This document shows, piece by piece, positions 8,712-16,898 of a DNA stretch of 64,000 nucleotides. Every line of letters begins with the position of its first letter. Within the stretch, counting starts at the first letter, position 1. This stretch comes from Peribacillus psychrosaccharolyticus ATCC 23296. GTDB taxonomy: Bacteria; Bacillota; Bacilli; Bacillales; DSM-1321. The stretch is from positions 1 to 64,000 of the forward strand of contig NZ_AJTN02000193.1 of NCBI RefSeq assembly GCF_000305495.1. Direction: 5' to 3'. Below the pieces are notes generated by a model. It ran no database searches, had not been told where the DNA came from, and saw only the letters and a program-made list of their open reading frames with translations. The translations under genes and the position numbers were made by a program.

Positions 8712-8736
8712 TTTCTATATTAAAAGGAGTGGCATC

Positions 8737-10032
8737 ATGTTTAAACTTAAAGAACGGAACACAACCGTTAAAACAGAAATTATTGCAGGATTGACTACAT
8801 TTTTGACAGTCGCCTATGTAATTGTGGTTAACCCGCAAATTTTATCAGACGCTGGTGTACCCTTTAACCAAGCTTTTACCGCAACAATCATTGCTACACT
8901 GGTCGGGACATTATGTATGGCCTTCCTTGCTAATTATCCAATAATTATAGCGCCGGCTATGGGGTTAAATGCCTACTTTGCCTATTCAGTACTGGGTGTC
9001 TATGATATTTCCTACACAGTTGCTTTTTCTGCTGTATTTGTAACTGGGGTTATCTTCTTAATTCTATCGTTAACATCATTCAGGACAAAGTTAATCACAG
9101 CTATTCCCGATAATTTGAAGCATGCGATCAGTGCTGGTATTGGTTTATTCATTGCTTTTATTGGCCTTCGATTATCCGGTATAGTTGCCGATCATGAAAC
9201 GAACTTAGTGGCATTGGGTGATTTCACAGACCCAAAGGTAGCCCTAACCTTGATAGGTTTAATCATAACCATCATCTTGATGACCTTAAACATACCAGGA
9301 TCTATTTTTATCGGTATGGTCATCACCGCTTTAATTGCTTACTTTACCGGCCTGTTACATTTTGACGGTATTGCTGCCGTGCCTCATTTACCAGAGGGTG
9401 CACTGATTACAAATCCCATTGCATCGTTTAATGATGTCATTAATTATGGATTATATGGTGTTGTTTTCTCCTTTTTACTTGTTATGTTGTTTGATACAAC
9501 AGGGGCCCTTTTGGGAATTGTTCGTCAGGCAGGGTTACTAAATGACGGTAAGCTTGAAAAACCTGGAAGTGCCTTTTTTGCCGATTCAATAGGAACTACT
9601 GTAGGAGCAGTATTTGGAACAAGCCCGACTGCAGCTTCCGTAGAATCTTCAGCAGGAGTAGGGGCTGGCGGTAAAACCGGCCTAACTGCTTTAACGGTAG
9701 CTGTTTTATTCTTAATCACAGCTTTCTTCAGCCCGCTTGTTGGTGCTTTATCAAATGTTGCAGCGATTACCGCACCAAGTTTAATCATTGTAGGTTGTTT
9801 TATGATTAAAAGTATTTCAGACATCAACTGGCATGATTTTGATGAAGCTTTCCCTGCCTTCCTAGTGATTGTCTCCATGCCATTAACATCAAGCATTGCT
9901 AACGGAATAGCTCTTGGATTTATTGCCTATCCTATTATGAAAATTGCAAAAGGTAAAATCCGTGAGGTTCATCCTTTCGTATACGTATTCGCTATTTTAT
10001 TCTTATACCAACTGATCTTCTTAGCAAGCTAA
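8737..10032 (+). CDS. NCS2/AzgA-family purine (guanine/hypoxanthine) permease
   Basis: A 431-residue membrane transporter with about 12-14 hydrophobic segments. It matches the AzgA/PbuG/PbuO branch of the NCS2 family, which imports guanine, hypoxanthine or adenine with protons. Family marks are GLTTFLTVAYVIVVNP near residue 17, APAMGLNAYFAY near 72, LFDTTGALLGI near 250 and GTSPTAASVESSAGVGAGG near 291. AAAAGGAG precedes the ATG by 9 nt. It is monocistronic and convergent with the partition genes, with a shared terminator. PbuG and PbuO cannot be told apart from sequence reading alone. No purine riboswitch is visible upstream, unlike B. subtilis pbuG. Confidence 0.9.
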   Translation: MFKLKERNTTVKTEIIAGLTTFLTVAYVIVVNPQILSDAGVPFNQAFTATIIATLVGTLCMAFLANYPIIIAPAMGLNAYFAYSVLGVYDISYTVAFSAVFVTGVIFLILSLTSFRTKLITAIPDNLKHAISAGIGLFIAFIGLRLSGIVADHETNLVALGDFTDPKVALTLIGLIITIILMTLNIPGSIFIGMVITALIAYFTGLLHFDGIAAVPHLPEGALITNPIASFNDVINYGLYGVVFSFLLVMLFDTTGALLGIVRQAGLLNDGKLEKPGSAFFADSIGTTVGAVFGTSPTAASVESSAGVGAGGKTGLTALTVAVLFLITAFFSPLVGALSNVAAITAPSLIIVGCFMIKSISDINWHDFDEAFPAFLVIVSMPLTSSIANGIALGFIAYPIMKIAKGKIREVHPFVYVFAILFLYQLIFLAS

Positions 10033-10037
10033 TAATG

Positions 10038-10076
10038 AAAAGATGCAGCCTCATTATGCGGCTGCATCTTTTCATT
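10038..10076. terminator. Bidirectional terminator between convergent genes
   Basis: AAAAGATGCAGCC and GGCTGCATCTTTT form a 13-pair stem with T-rich flanks on both strands. It serves the permease (plus) and the parR-like gene (minus). Confidence 0.9.
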
Positions 10077-10638
10077 ATTTATTCATTTGAGCAAGAAAAT
10101 CACCCAATAAATCATCAAGGCTTTCCTCTTTCACTTCTTCACTGCTCTCTTCCACCACTGCTGCATTGTCATTCCAATCAAAATTATCTAATTCAGCATC
10201 AGAAACGGGTAAGCGTACGTGAATATCTTCTTCCATTTCTTGATCTTCCACAGCAGGCTGTTCCTGCAAATATAGGGCTTCATCAATCTCTAATGCATTA
10301 CTAGTCAGAGAAGCCAATAAGGAAGTCGCCCTTAATGGGTCAGACAATATATGATATAAAATGGTTCCAAGCATTGCTTCAGAATGAGCGTGTTTGAGCC
10401 AATCCCTTTGGCCTTTACTTAGCTTATGCGGAAGAGGCACTTTGATCATTTCTCGGTCCTGCACAGTTGAATTCCCAACATTCTCAAGCACATATTCAGC
10501 TATTTTACTAGAAAAATTTCGTTTTTCTGTTTCTTTTAGCTTTTGGAGCTGTCTTAATACATGGTCGGGTGTGTCGGAGGGAATTCGAAACGTAATCGCC
10601 TGACCCCGCTGTATTTCAGATGCAGTTGTCTTTTTCAT
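10075..10638 (-). CDS. ParR-like centromere-binding adaptor of a type II partition module
   Basis: A 187-residue protein that I read as the DNA-binding adaptor of an actin-like segregation system. Residues 14-55 (QAITFRIPSDTPDHVLRQL and the helix FSSKIAEYVLEN) have the strand-helix-helix pattern of a ribbon-helix-helix domain. The C-terminal 40 residues are strongly acidic and end in an amphipathic helix ESLDDLLGDFLAQMNK, resembling the ParR tail that captures ParM filament ends. It starts 8 nt after the actin-like gene stops, in the order centromere, parM, parR typical of type II systems. The function is inferred from position and layout; direct family similarity is weak, as is usual for ParR. 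Confidence 0.72.
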   Translation of the reverse strand: MKKTTASEIQRGQAITFRIPSDTPDHVLRQLQKLKETEKRNFSSKIAEYVLENVGNSTVQDREMIKVPLPHKLSKGQRDWLKHAHSEAMLGTILYHILSDPLRATSLLASLTSNALEIDEALYLQEQPAVEDQEMEEDIHVRLPVSDAELDNFDWNDNAAVVEESSEEVKEESLDDLLGDFLAQMNK

Positions 10639-10646
10639 GCTTTAAC

Positions 10647-11840
10647 CTACTTAGTCATGCCGGATTTTTGAACATCCTTTTTGCTTTGAGTTTGTTCTTG
10701 TTTAGCATTTTTTTTGGCGTAATCAGAAATTAATTTATAATAAGCATTTGCCATCATCCAGATACTTTCTTTTTCGTCTTCAAAGAAGTCGATATTATAG
10801 CCATCTAAGTTATTATTTAATTTCTTCAAATAATCCTTAAGAACGATTGCTCCTCCACCAACAAAATAACAGATTTCTGTTTGAGAATTTTTCTGCCAAA
10901 CGTTACGAAGGTGGCGGTATTCTTTCTTAGCCAGTTCACCTAAAATACGATCTGTAATATCATGAACGCTTGTCCGGCTGCCGCGTACCATAATATGATT
11001 GCGATCATTTTTCTTCGTAATAATGTCAACAACGTCACGTCTGCTGTCTAATTCCACACCATGTTTACTGCGGATCTCTTCTCTAATAGATTCTAGTGCT
11101 TCTGCAACACCTAAATTAAAGCCTTGAGCTTTATCATCATCCACTTTACGGTTTCGAATGACTGCGATATCTGTCGAAAGACCGCCAATATCTTGAATGA
11201 GAATTTGTTTGTCGATTAAATCTCTATTAATAATGTTCAAATCATTATCCATAACTAAATTGATATAAGCAGCAAAACCTTCTGGGTATACTTTCACTTC
11301 ATCAAATTTAATATTCACTTTAATTCCTTGATATTTCGGAGTAACCAAGAACTCTACTTGATGGACAGATCCTAATAATCTTGAACGGTAACCAACATCT
11401 TTGCCTTCTTTAACTTCTCTTAACGGCAATCCAGTACCGAGCGTGTAATTGGCATCTACTACATTATTAGCTTTCTTAAAGTTTGATGCGTTCTCATCTT
11501 TAACAGCATCAAGAGCAAGTGCAGCAAATAACATAATTAATGTTTGATCTTCCTCAGACTTACTGCTGCCTGGATCCAATTCTGATGGATTATCACTCTT
11601 TGTAGCTAGATTTCCTACACGGTAAATCATATTGTTTTCTTGTAATGCTGGAGAATGGACACGAATATGAATTCCTTCAATTGGATCATTATCATTTAAA
11701 TCTTCAATTCCGATTACCGGACGGTCTGCTATGTCTTGTGCGATGACATTAGGAATATATAACTCTGAATCTAGTTTCCCAAAAAGTGCTTTAATTGCAT
11801 CATTACCTACATCAATTGCTGCGATTCTTGAATAACTCAT
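10647..11840 (-). CDS. ParM/Alp-family actin-like ATPase
   Basis: A 397-residue bacterial actin homologue. The three nucleotide-binding signatures are visible: phosphate 1 AIDVGNDAIKALFG near residue 8, phosphate 2 QDIGGLSTDIAVI near 215, and the adenosine loop FVGGGAIVLKDYL near 330. Plasmid ParM and related Alp proteins polymerise with ATP and push sister DNA molecules apart. The C terminus is a lysine/glutamine-rich tail. It is followed at 8 nt by the parR-like gene and preceded by a palindromic repeat array, so the whole module seems intact. No replication or integration gene accompanies it here. It may segregate the chromosome, act on another replicon, or be a plasmid relic. Confidence 0.88.
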   Translation of the reverse strand: MSYSRIAAIDVGNDAIKALFGKLDSELYIPNVIAQDIADRPVIGIEDLNDNDPIEGIHIRVHSPALQENNMIYRVGNLATKSDNPSELDPGSSKSEEDQTLIMLFAALALDAVKDENASNFKKANNVVDANYTLGTGLPLREVKEGKDVGYRSRLLGSVHQVEFLVTPKYQGIKVNIKFDEVKVYPEGFAAYINLVMDNDLNIINRDLIDKQILIQDIGGLSTDIAVIRNRKVDDDKAQGFNLGVAEALESIREEIRSKHGVELDSRRDVVDIITKKNDRNHIMVRGSRTSVHDITDRILGELAKKEYRHLRNVWQKNSQTEICYFVGGGAIVLKDYLKKLNNNLDGYNIDFFEDEKESIWMMANAYYKLISDYAKKNAKQEQTQSKKDVQKSGMTK

Positions 11841-11881
11841 TTATTAACCATCCCTTTCTTACCTACTATCTTCCATTTCAT

Positions 11882-11910
11882 TTTATAGTAAATACAGATT
11901 AATACAAGAA
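11882..11910 (-). promoter_or_regulatory. Possible promoter of the parM-like operon
   Basis: On the minus strand ACTATAAAAT contains a -10 TATAAA, 17 nt after a weak -35 TTCTTG. It lies between the repeat array and the actin gene. The -35 match is poor, which would fit a promoter controlled by an adaptor bound at the array. Confidence 0.35.
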
Positions 11911-11970
11911 ATAATAGCTATTAAAATCGTCTGAAAATCTAACAAGCTAATTCCTAACACTTGTGTGCAA

Positions 11971-12106
11971 TTTTGTAAACATGTATACATATTTGTACAC
12001 ATGCCGTCATATCAACATGTATACACTTTTGTATACATGTACACACTTTTCGTATACATGTATACGTTTTTTGTATACATGTATACGTTTTTTGTATACA
12101 TCCATA
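11971..12106. repeat. parC-like centromere array of GTATACATGTATAC palindromes
   Basis: Seven copies of a motif centred on ACATGT begin at 11979, 11999, 12015, 12035, 12056, 12077 and 12098. The last four are exactly 21 bp apart, and others 20 bp, so they lie on one face of the helix. The best copies (12052, 12073) are the full palindrome GTATACATGTATAC followed by a T tract; outer copies are degenerate. The array sits immediately upstream of the actin-like gene, the position of parC in plasmid parMRC loci, where ParR binds as a ring and also represses the operon. Function as a centromere is inferred from layout. Confidence 0.85.
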
Positions 12107-12243
12107 TTTTCCTTGTTTGGACATGAAAAATTATTAATGATTTTTCCTCTCAAATTTAATATTTAAAGAGTAATTGAACAAGATATGGGTATGGTAATAA
12201 ATGGAGAATACCTAAAGAATACAAGAACTGGAGGGACATATAT

Positions 12244-13773
12244 ATGACTAGCCAAAATGATCATCTTCCAAAGCAGCCAGAACCTTGTTGGCGGGACAAC
12301 CTCCCCTTTCCAACTTTCCCTGCTCTTGAGAAAAATACTACAACGGATGTAGCCATTGTTGGAGGAGGCATTACAGGAATTACGGCTGCTTACTTACTCG
12401 CAAATAAGGGCTTATCAGTAACACTAATAGATGCCAGTGACCTGTTAAATGGGACAACTGGGCATACCACAGCTAAAATAACCTCACAGCACGGACTGAT
12501 TTATGATCAGCTGATTAAGGACTTTGGCGAAGAAAAGGCAAAACTTTATTATGAAGCCAATAATGATGCCATGCACTTTATACGGGACACCGTAAATAAG
12601 CATGATATCGATTGTGATTTAACAACGGAGGATGCCTACGTATACGCAGGAACGGACGAATACATATCCAAAATCCAGGCAGAATTTACTGCTTACGAAA
12701 AGCTAGGAATTCCATGTGAATATACAGAGAGTATTCCGTTCTCTATTCCATGCAAGGCAGCCGTTGTCATGAAGAATCAATCCCAATTTCATCCGCTGAA
12801 ATATTTAACTGCGCTGATTTCAACATTGATTGATGCCGGAATCAAGATTTATGAACATACTACAGCTGCTAAAGTTGAGGATGAGGGGTCTAAACATGTT
12901 ATTCATACGACCTCTGGTCAAGCCATTACATGTAAGTATGTATTGACTGCTTCCCATTACCCTTTTAATGACGAAATTGGACTGTATTTTACTCGTATGC
13001 ATCCCGAAAGGTCCTATGTACTAGGCATCAAAACAGATGAAGATTACCCAGGCGGAATGTATCTGAGCGCTGATAGTCCATCACGTTCTCTGCGGGACAC
13101 CATTATTGATGGTGAACGCTTAATCCTTGTTGGCGGAGAAAGCCATAAAACCGGTCAAGGTATACCGACCATGGAGCATTATGAAGCCTTACAAGCCTTT
13201 AGCCATCAATTTTTTACCGTAACGGACATTCCTTATAGATGGTCAGCACAGGATCTTATTACCGTTGATAAAGTACCTTACATTGGGGCAGCAACTAAAA
13301 ATCATCCAACTATTTTAATTGCAACGGGATATGGCAAGTGGGGTATGACCAATGGAACTCTGGCTGCCAAGATTTTAACGGATCGTATCCTAGAAAAAGA
13401 AAATCGCTACGCCTCTCTTTTTGATCCTTCCAGATTTGAAGCAAAAAGCCTTAAAAACTTAGTCACCGAAAATGCAAATGTTGCAAAGGAATTAATCAAA
13501 GGAAAATTATCAGCAAGTCCTCAAGGCTTGGAGGATTTGTCTATTGGAGAAGCTGCCATTATACGAGTCAATGGTAAAAAATCCGGCTGTTACCGGGATC
13601 AAACTGGTCAGCTGCATGTAGTGGATTCAACATGTACCCACCTAGGCTGTGAGGTAGCCTGGAACAGCGGAGATACAACTTGGGATTGTCCATGCCATGG
13701 GTCACGCTATTCTATTGATGGCACAGTGCTTGAGGGGCCAGCTGTGAATCCTTTAAAAAAGGTGGATATTTAA
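12244..13773 (+). CDS. yhfW: FAD-dependent oxidoreductase with C-terminal Rieske domain (YhfW-like)
   Basis: A 509-residue two-domain protein. Residues 33-400 form a DAO-type FAD oxidoreductase with the dinucleotide motif VAIVGGGITGITAAYLL. The last 80 residues are a Rieske [2Fe-2S] domain with ligands in CTHLGC and CPCHGSRY. Length and domain order equal B. subtilis YhfW, a protein of unknown substrate; by family it should oxidise an amine or similar compound and pass electrons to the iron-sulfur centre. GGAGGG lies 8 nt before the ATG. It is monocistronic and divergent from the partition module across the repeat array, so array-bound protein could also influence its promoter. Confidence 0.9.
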   Translation: MTSQNDHLPKQPEPCWRDNLPFPTFPALEKNTTTDVAIVGGGITGITAAYLLANKGLSVTLIDASDLLNGTTGHTTAKITSQHGLIYDQLIKDFGEEKAKLYYEANNDAMHFIRDTVNKHDIDCDLTTEDAYVYAGTDEYISKIQAEFTAYEKLGIPCEYTESIPFSIPCKAAVVMKNQSQFHPLKYLTALISTLIDAGIKIYEHTTAAKVEDEGSKHVIHTTSGQAITCKYVLTASHYPFNDEIGLYFTRMHPERSYVLGIKTDEDYPGGMYLSADSPSRSLRDTIIDGERLILVGGESHKTGQGIPTMEHYEALQAFSHQFFTVTDIPYRWSAQDLITVDKVPYIGAATKNHPTILIATGYGKWGMTNGTLAAKILTDRILEKENRYASLFDPSRFEAKSLKNLVTENANVAKELIKGKLSASPQGLEDLSIGEAAIIRVNGKKSGCYRDQTGQLHVVDSTCTHLGCEVAWNSGDTTWDCPCHGSRYSIDGTVLEGPAVNPLKKVDI

Positions 13774-13812
13774 AAAGAAGCAGGGCCAAGCCTTGCTTCT
13801 TTTCTTTTTTTT
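13773..13812 (+). terminator. Terminator after yhfW
   Basis: AAAAGAAGCAGGG and CCTTGCTTCTTTT pair over 13 positions with one G-T pair, followed by CTTTTTTTT. Confidence 0.92.
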
Positions 13813-13842
13813 GACATGTAAACAATTTCCAAGTCGTATAAT
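13811..13842 (+). promoter_or_regulatory. Promoter-like elements before the SIMPL gene
   Basis: A perfect TTGACA (13811-13816) and a perfect TATAAT (13837-13842) face the gene, but the spacer is 20 nt, longer than the ideal 17. A start in this region rules out the in-frame GTG at 13845 as the translation start. Confidence 0.5.
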
Positions 13843-13877
13843 AGGTGGAGAAGAACCAGAAAGGAAGGGTACATATT

Positions 13878-14552
13878 ATGACAAACGATTCTCAGGAAGC
13901 ATGGCGCGCTTTGAATGACCAGATGCATATAGACAAGGAACATACGTTACTTGTAAATGGAGAAGGAATCGTCCAAGCTTCTCCCGATCAAGCAACGATT
14001 ACTTTAGGTGTCCGAACAGAAAATATTGATCCTGCCACTGCTCAGCAAGAAAATGCCCTTATCGTAGCTAACGTGTTAAAAGCAATGACTTCACTAGGCA
14101 TTCCCGATGATCAGATTAAAACCACTGATTATCGAATAGAACCACAATATGACTATCAAGATGGAAAGGAGGTATTCAGGAATTATAAAGTTACCCACAT
14201 GATTGAAATCCTGACCAGCCAAATCAACCAAGTCGGTGCCATTGTGGATACAGCTGTTAAGAATGGTGCGAATTCTGTTTCACATATACGTTTTTCATTG
14301 GCTAATCCTGAATTAGTTTACAATCAGGCGTTGTCGATTTCACTAAGAAATGCTTATCAAAAAGCCCTGGCTATTACACAAACCATTCGAACTACCTTAG
14401 TCCCGACTCCACTAAAAGTGGTTGAACTATCTGGAGAAACCCTGCCTGTTCTTTATCAAGCAAATGTCTTCAGCAAGGCAGCAGCTACCCCTATTCAACC
14501 AGGGGAACTCACTATATCTGCCAGAGTTCAAGTCGAATATGAATATAATTAA
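13878..14552 (+). CDS. SIMPL (DUF541) domain protein
   Basis: A 224-residue protein of the SIMPL/DUF541 family (periplasmic BP26 / YggE-like). It has the conserved N-terminal strand LLVNGEGIVQASPDQATITLGV near residue 25 and the repeating motif ISARVQVEYEY at the end. The molecular function is unknown; YggE relatives are linked to oxidative stress. No signal peptide is evident, so it is probably cytoplasmic. The ATG at 13878 has AAGGAAGG 9 nt upstream, while an earlier GTG falls inside the promoter. It is convergent with purU. Confidence 0.85.
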   Translation: MTNDSQEAWRALNDQMHIDKEHTLLVNGEGIVQASPDQATITLGVRTENIDPATAQQENALIVANVLKAMTSLGIPDDQIKTTDYRIEPQYDYQDGKEVFRNYKVTHMIEILTSQINQVGAIVDTAVKNGANSVSHIRFSLANPELVYNQALSISLRNAYQKALAITQTIRTTLVPTPLKVVELSGETLPVLYQANVFSKAAATPIQPGELTISARVQVEYEYN

Positions 14553-14554
14553 CA

Positions 14555-14581
14555 AACTCCAGCTCAAAACGCGCTGGAGTT
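14555..14581. terminator. Hairpin between convergent SIMPL and purU genes
   Basis: AACTCCAGC and GCTGGAGTT form a nine-pair stem. T-rich sequence follows on the minus strand (TTTGTTAATT) and weakly on the plus strand, so it probably ends both transcripts. Confidence 0.7.
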
Positions 14582-14584
14582 CCT

Positions 14585-15484
14585 TTAAAAGACAACTGTT
14601 TTATTTTGATGAACAATTACACGATCCTCAACATGCCATCTGACAGCACGAGCCAACACTCGACGTTCAATCGAACGGCCTATTTTCTTCATGTCTTCTG
14701 CATTATCACGATGGTCTACTCGATCAATATCTTGTTCAATAATCGGCCCTTCATCTAAATCATTCGTCACATAATGAGAGGTAGCACCAATGAGCTTTAC
14801 ACCTCTATCATATGCACGTTCGTAAGGCCTCGCGCCAATGAACGCTGGAAGGAAAGAATGATGAATATTAATAATTCGGTGTGGAAGCGCTGCGACGAAG
14901 TCTGGCGTTAGGATTTGCATATACCTTGCCAATACGATGAAATCTACTTCATAATCATCCAATAGTTTCAGCTGTTTTTTTTCCGATTCATGTCTAATTT
15001 CTTTGTTTGCAGGAATATGGTGAAAAGGGATTTGAAGGGATTCGACCAGTTGTCGATTATCATCATGATTACTAATGACAAGTACAATATCGGCCATTAA
15101 ATCACCGCTTTGCCATTCCCATAATAATTCAAGCAGACAATGTGGCTCTTTTGAGACAAAAATAGCCATTTTTTTCAGACTGCTTACCTTCGATAACGTC
15201 CATTCCATTGCAAATTGATCAGCAATCTCCGTAAAGGATGTCTTCATTTGCAATACCTTGTTAGTCAAATCAGGACAATCAAACTCTATTCGAGTAAAAA
15301 ATGTTCCGCCGTTAGGATTAATGGAATACTGGCTCAACTCAACAATGTTAGCATTGTATTCTTTTAAAAAAGCCGTTACTGCTGCAACAATGCCAGGCTG
15401 GTCAGGACATTTGATCATTAAACGTCCCGTATTTGCATGCTTTTCTTTAAAATTATTTAGTTGATCCTTTACTCCCGAAGTCAT
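14585..15484 (-). CDS. purU: Formyltetrahydrofolate deformylase
   Basis: A 299-residue PurU, which hydrolyses 10-formyl-tetrahydrofolate to formate and tetrahydrofolate, balancing the one-carbon pool. An N-terminal ACT domain (about 18-100) carries RLMIKCPDQPGIVAAVTAFL. The C-terminal formyltransferase fold shows the catalytic Asn-His-Asp set in INIHHSFLPAF and NDLDEGPII, plus FVALARYMQIL-like sequence FIVLARYMQIL. Length is normal. The ribosome site GAGAGG is about 12 nt from the ATG, rather far. It is monocistronic. Confidence 0.95.
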   Translation of the reverse strand: MTSGVKDQLNNFKEKHANTGRLMIKCPDQPGIVAAVTAFLKEYNANIVELSQYSINPNGGTFFTRIEFDCPDLTNKVLQMKTSFTEIADQFAMEWTLSKVSSLKKMAIFVSKEPHCLLELLWEWQSGDLMADIVLVISNHDDNRQLVESLQIPFHHIPANKEIRHESEKKQLKLLDDYEVDFIVLARYMQILTPDFVAALPHRIINIHHSFLPAFIGARPYERAYDRGVKLIGATSHYVTNDLDEGPIIEQDIDRVDHRDNAEDMKKIGRSIERRVLARAVRWHVEDRVIVHQNKTVVF

Positions 15485-15569
15485 TTCAACAACTGCCTCT
15501 CATTTGTTTTTACTCATTATACTTCATTGCATCCCTGATAAAAAAGAACGCGTGTAAAACTTCATCCTT

Positions 15570-16275
15570 TTACTGAGTAATTCCGCGATGATTCAGGACT
15601 CCTGTCAGCCCTCTCTTAAAGTCTTCAACGGCTTTAAGCCGCCACTCTTCTTCAGAGGGATAAAACATTTCTATATATCGATTTTTCAGAATTTCTTCTG
15701 TTGTTTCATTGCTTGAACCTTGATGGAACAGACGATTTTTTCATCAATTGTCTGTTTAAGTGATGAAATAGAAGCAAGCATTCCATTACCTAGCGTCCCA
15801 AATTCAAATGTAGTCGAATAAAAAGACTTGTCCGGGTGCCTGCTTTTGATAAAGCTCTGAAAAATATGCGGTATTATCCCCGCTCGTAACGTAAAAGTCC
15901 ACAGACTCAGGTGTTAATACGAGCGGATAATCAAAAGCCTCTGGCCTCTAGGACCATAACCAGTATGTAAATCAATATGAACAATATTTGAATAGTCACT
16001 GTCAAGTGCATCTTGATAAACTTGTTTAAGGAGTTTAGTAGAATCTGCATCTTCCGTTCCGCCATAATAGACTCCTGAAGGATCTGTAAACTGCCCGGTC
16101 AACAAGGCATCTTTTTTTGGGTTCCAGATTGAATAGCTTCCCTGCCGATACTACCTAAGAAACCAAGTTCGTGAAGTGTACTATTTCCCAAAGGTTTTGA
16201 TTTCTCAAAAAATGTACGCAGCTCCGTATAGTCCTTATTTACATTCCTATCAAATGTATTCCAATCTGTGATAAA
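15570..16275 (-). pseudogene. Decayed DUF2817 / M14-like metallopeptidase
   Basis: Three frames together encode recognisable parts of a DUF2817 (M14-type zinc peptidase-like) protein. In order on the minus strand they are a mid region (about 16270 to 16106, [15 protein letters not shown]), a metal-site region (16105-15914, with VHIDLHTGYGPRGQ), and a C-terminal region ending NHRGITQ at 15570. At least three frame changes are needed, one in an A7 tract near 16112. The N-terminal metal-binding part is gone, replaced at about 16276 by an unrelated chemotaxis-receptor remnant. It is not expected to be functional. Confidence 0.75.
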
Positions 16276-16740
16276 GCCGGAGAACATGGAAAAGGATTTG
16301 CTGTGGTTGCCGATGAAGTACGAAAGCTTGCCGAACAATCTTCCCAGTCATCCAGCTTTATTCAAGAGCTGTTAAAAGAGATTATGATAGAAAAAGAACG
16401 AGTGGTAGACTCACTACAGAAAACGGATTAAATTGTTGATGCTAATGTCTTATCTATTGGTAGCTCTGTTACGAGCTATGATGAATTTATGGACCTCCAG
16501 CAAGGTATGAACCAACAGCTTCAAGACATTGCCGGACACATTGGTCACCTATCAGCTGAAGGTGGGCTGATTTCAAATTCGATGATCGAATTAAAACAAA
16601 AGCATCAGTATAATGATGGCAATATCACTGAAATTGCCACAGCTATTGAACAAGTTTCTGCCACTTTCCAAGAGATATCTGCTCACGTTGAACATGTAAG
16701 TCAGAAATCGGAACACTTATATGCCTTACAAAATAAATAA
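16276..16740 (+). pseudogene. Remnant of a methyl-accepting chemotaxis protein (C-terminal signalling part)
   Basis: The frame opens with [20 protein letters not shown], the highly conserved hairpin tip that contacts CheA/CheW in chemotaxis receptors. It continues with the descending coiled coil, including IEQVSATFQEISAHVEHVSQ, to a stop at 16740. An in-frame TAA at 16429-16431 interrupts it, and the sensor domain, membrane segments and ascending helix are absent. It begins exactly where the DUF2817 remnant on the other strand ends, so a deletion removed everything between two genes. A proper terminator still follows. Confidence 0.8.
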
Positions 16741-16747
16741 TATAGAC

Positions 16748-16779
16748 ATTCACAGGTCATTTGACCTGTGAATTTTTTT
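16748..16779 (+). terminator. Terminator of the former chemotaxis receptor gene
   Basis: ATTCACAGGTCA and TGACCTGTGAAT form a perfect 12-pair stem followed by TTTTTT. The following stretch to 16898 is AT-rich and holds an inverted repeat AGTAAC/GTTACT but no convincing promoter. Confidence 0.92.
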
Positions 16780-16898
16780 GCCTATTTTTCAATCTACTAT
16801 TATCATAAAATACTTTTCTTAGTAACTAAATGGTTACTCAATTATAAAATTGGGTATGTAATTATCAGTCTAGTCGCGAAGGAGGTTACGTTTTTCGA

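Noticed and set aside
8580-8736. Purine riboswitch before the permease
   Set aside because: The conserved purine aptamer strings are missing; only simple hairpins are present.
11963-12166. 67-codon plus-strand frame rich in Tyr, Thr and Cys
   Set aside because: It is only the translation of the palindromic repeat array, has no ribosome site, and its heptad-like pattern follows from the 21-bp unit.
10075-12166. Integrated plasmid or prophage
   Set aside because: No replication, mobilisation, integrase or phage gene and no flanking direct repeats were seen, so I kept only the partition module call.
16099-16338. 79-codon frame as an intact small gene
   Set aside because: Its first residues are antisense to the chemotaxis receptor remnant and the rest is a DUF2817 fragment, so it is a chance product of the deletion scar.
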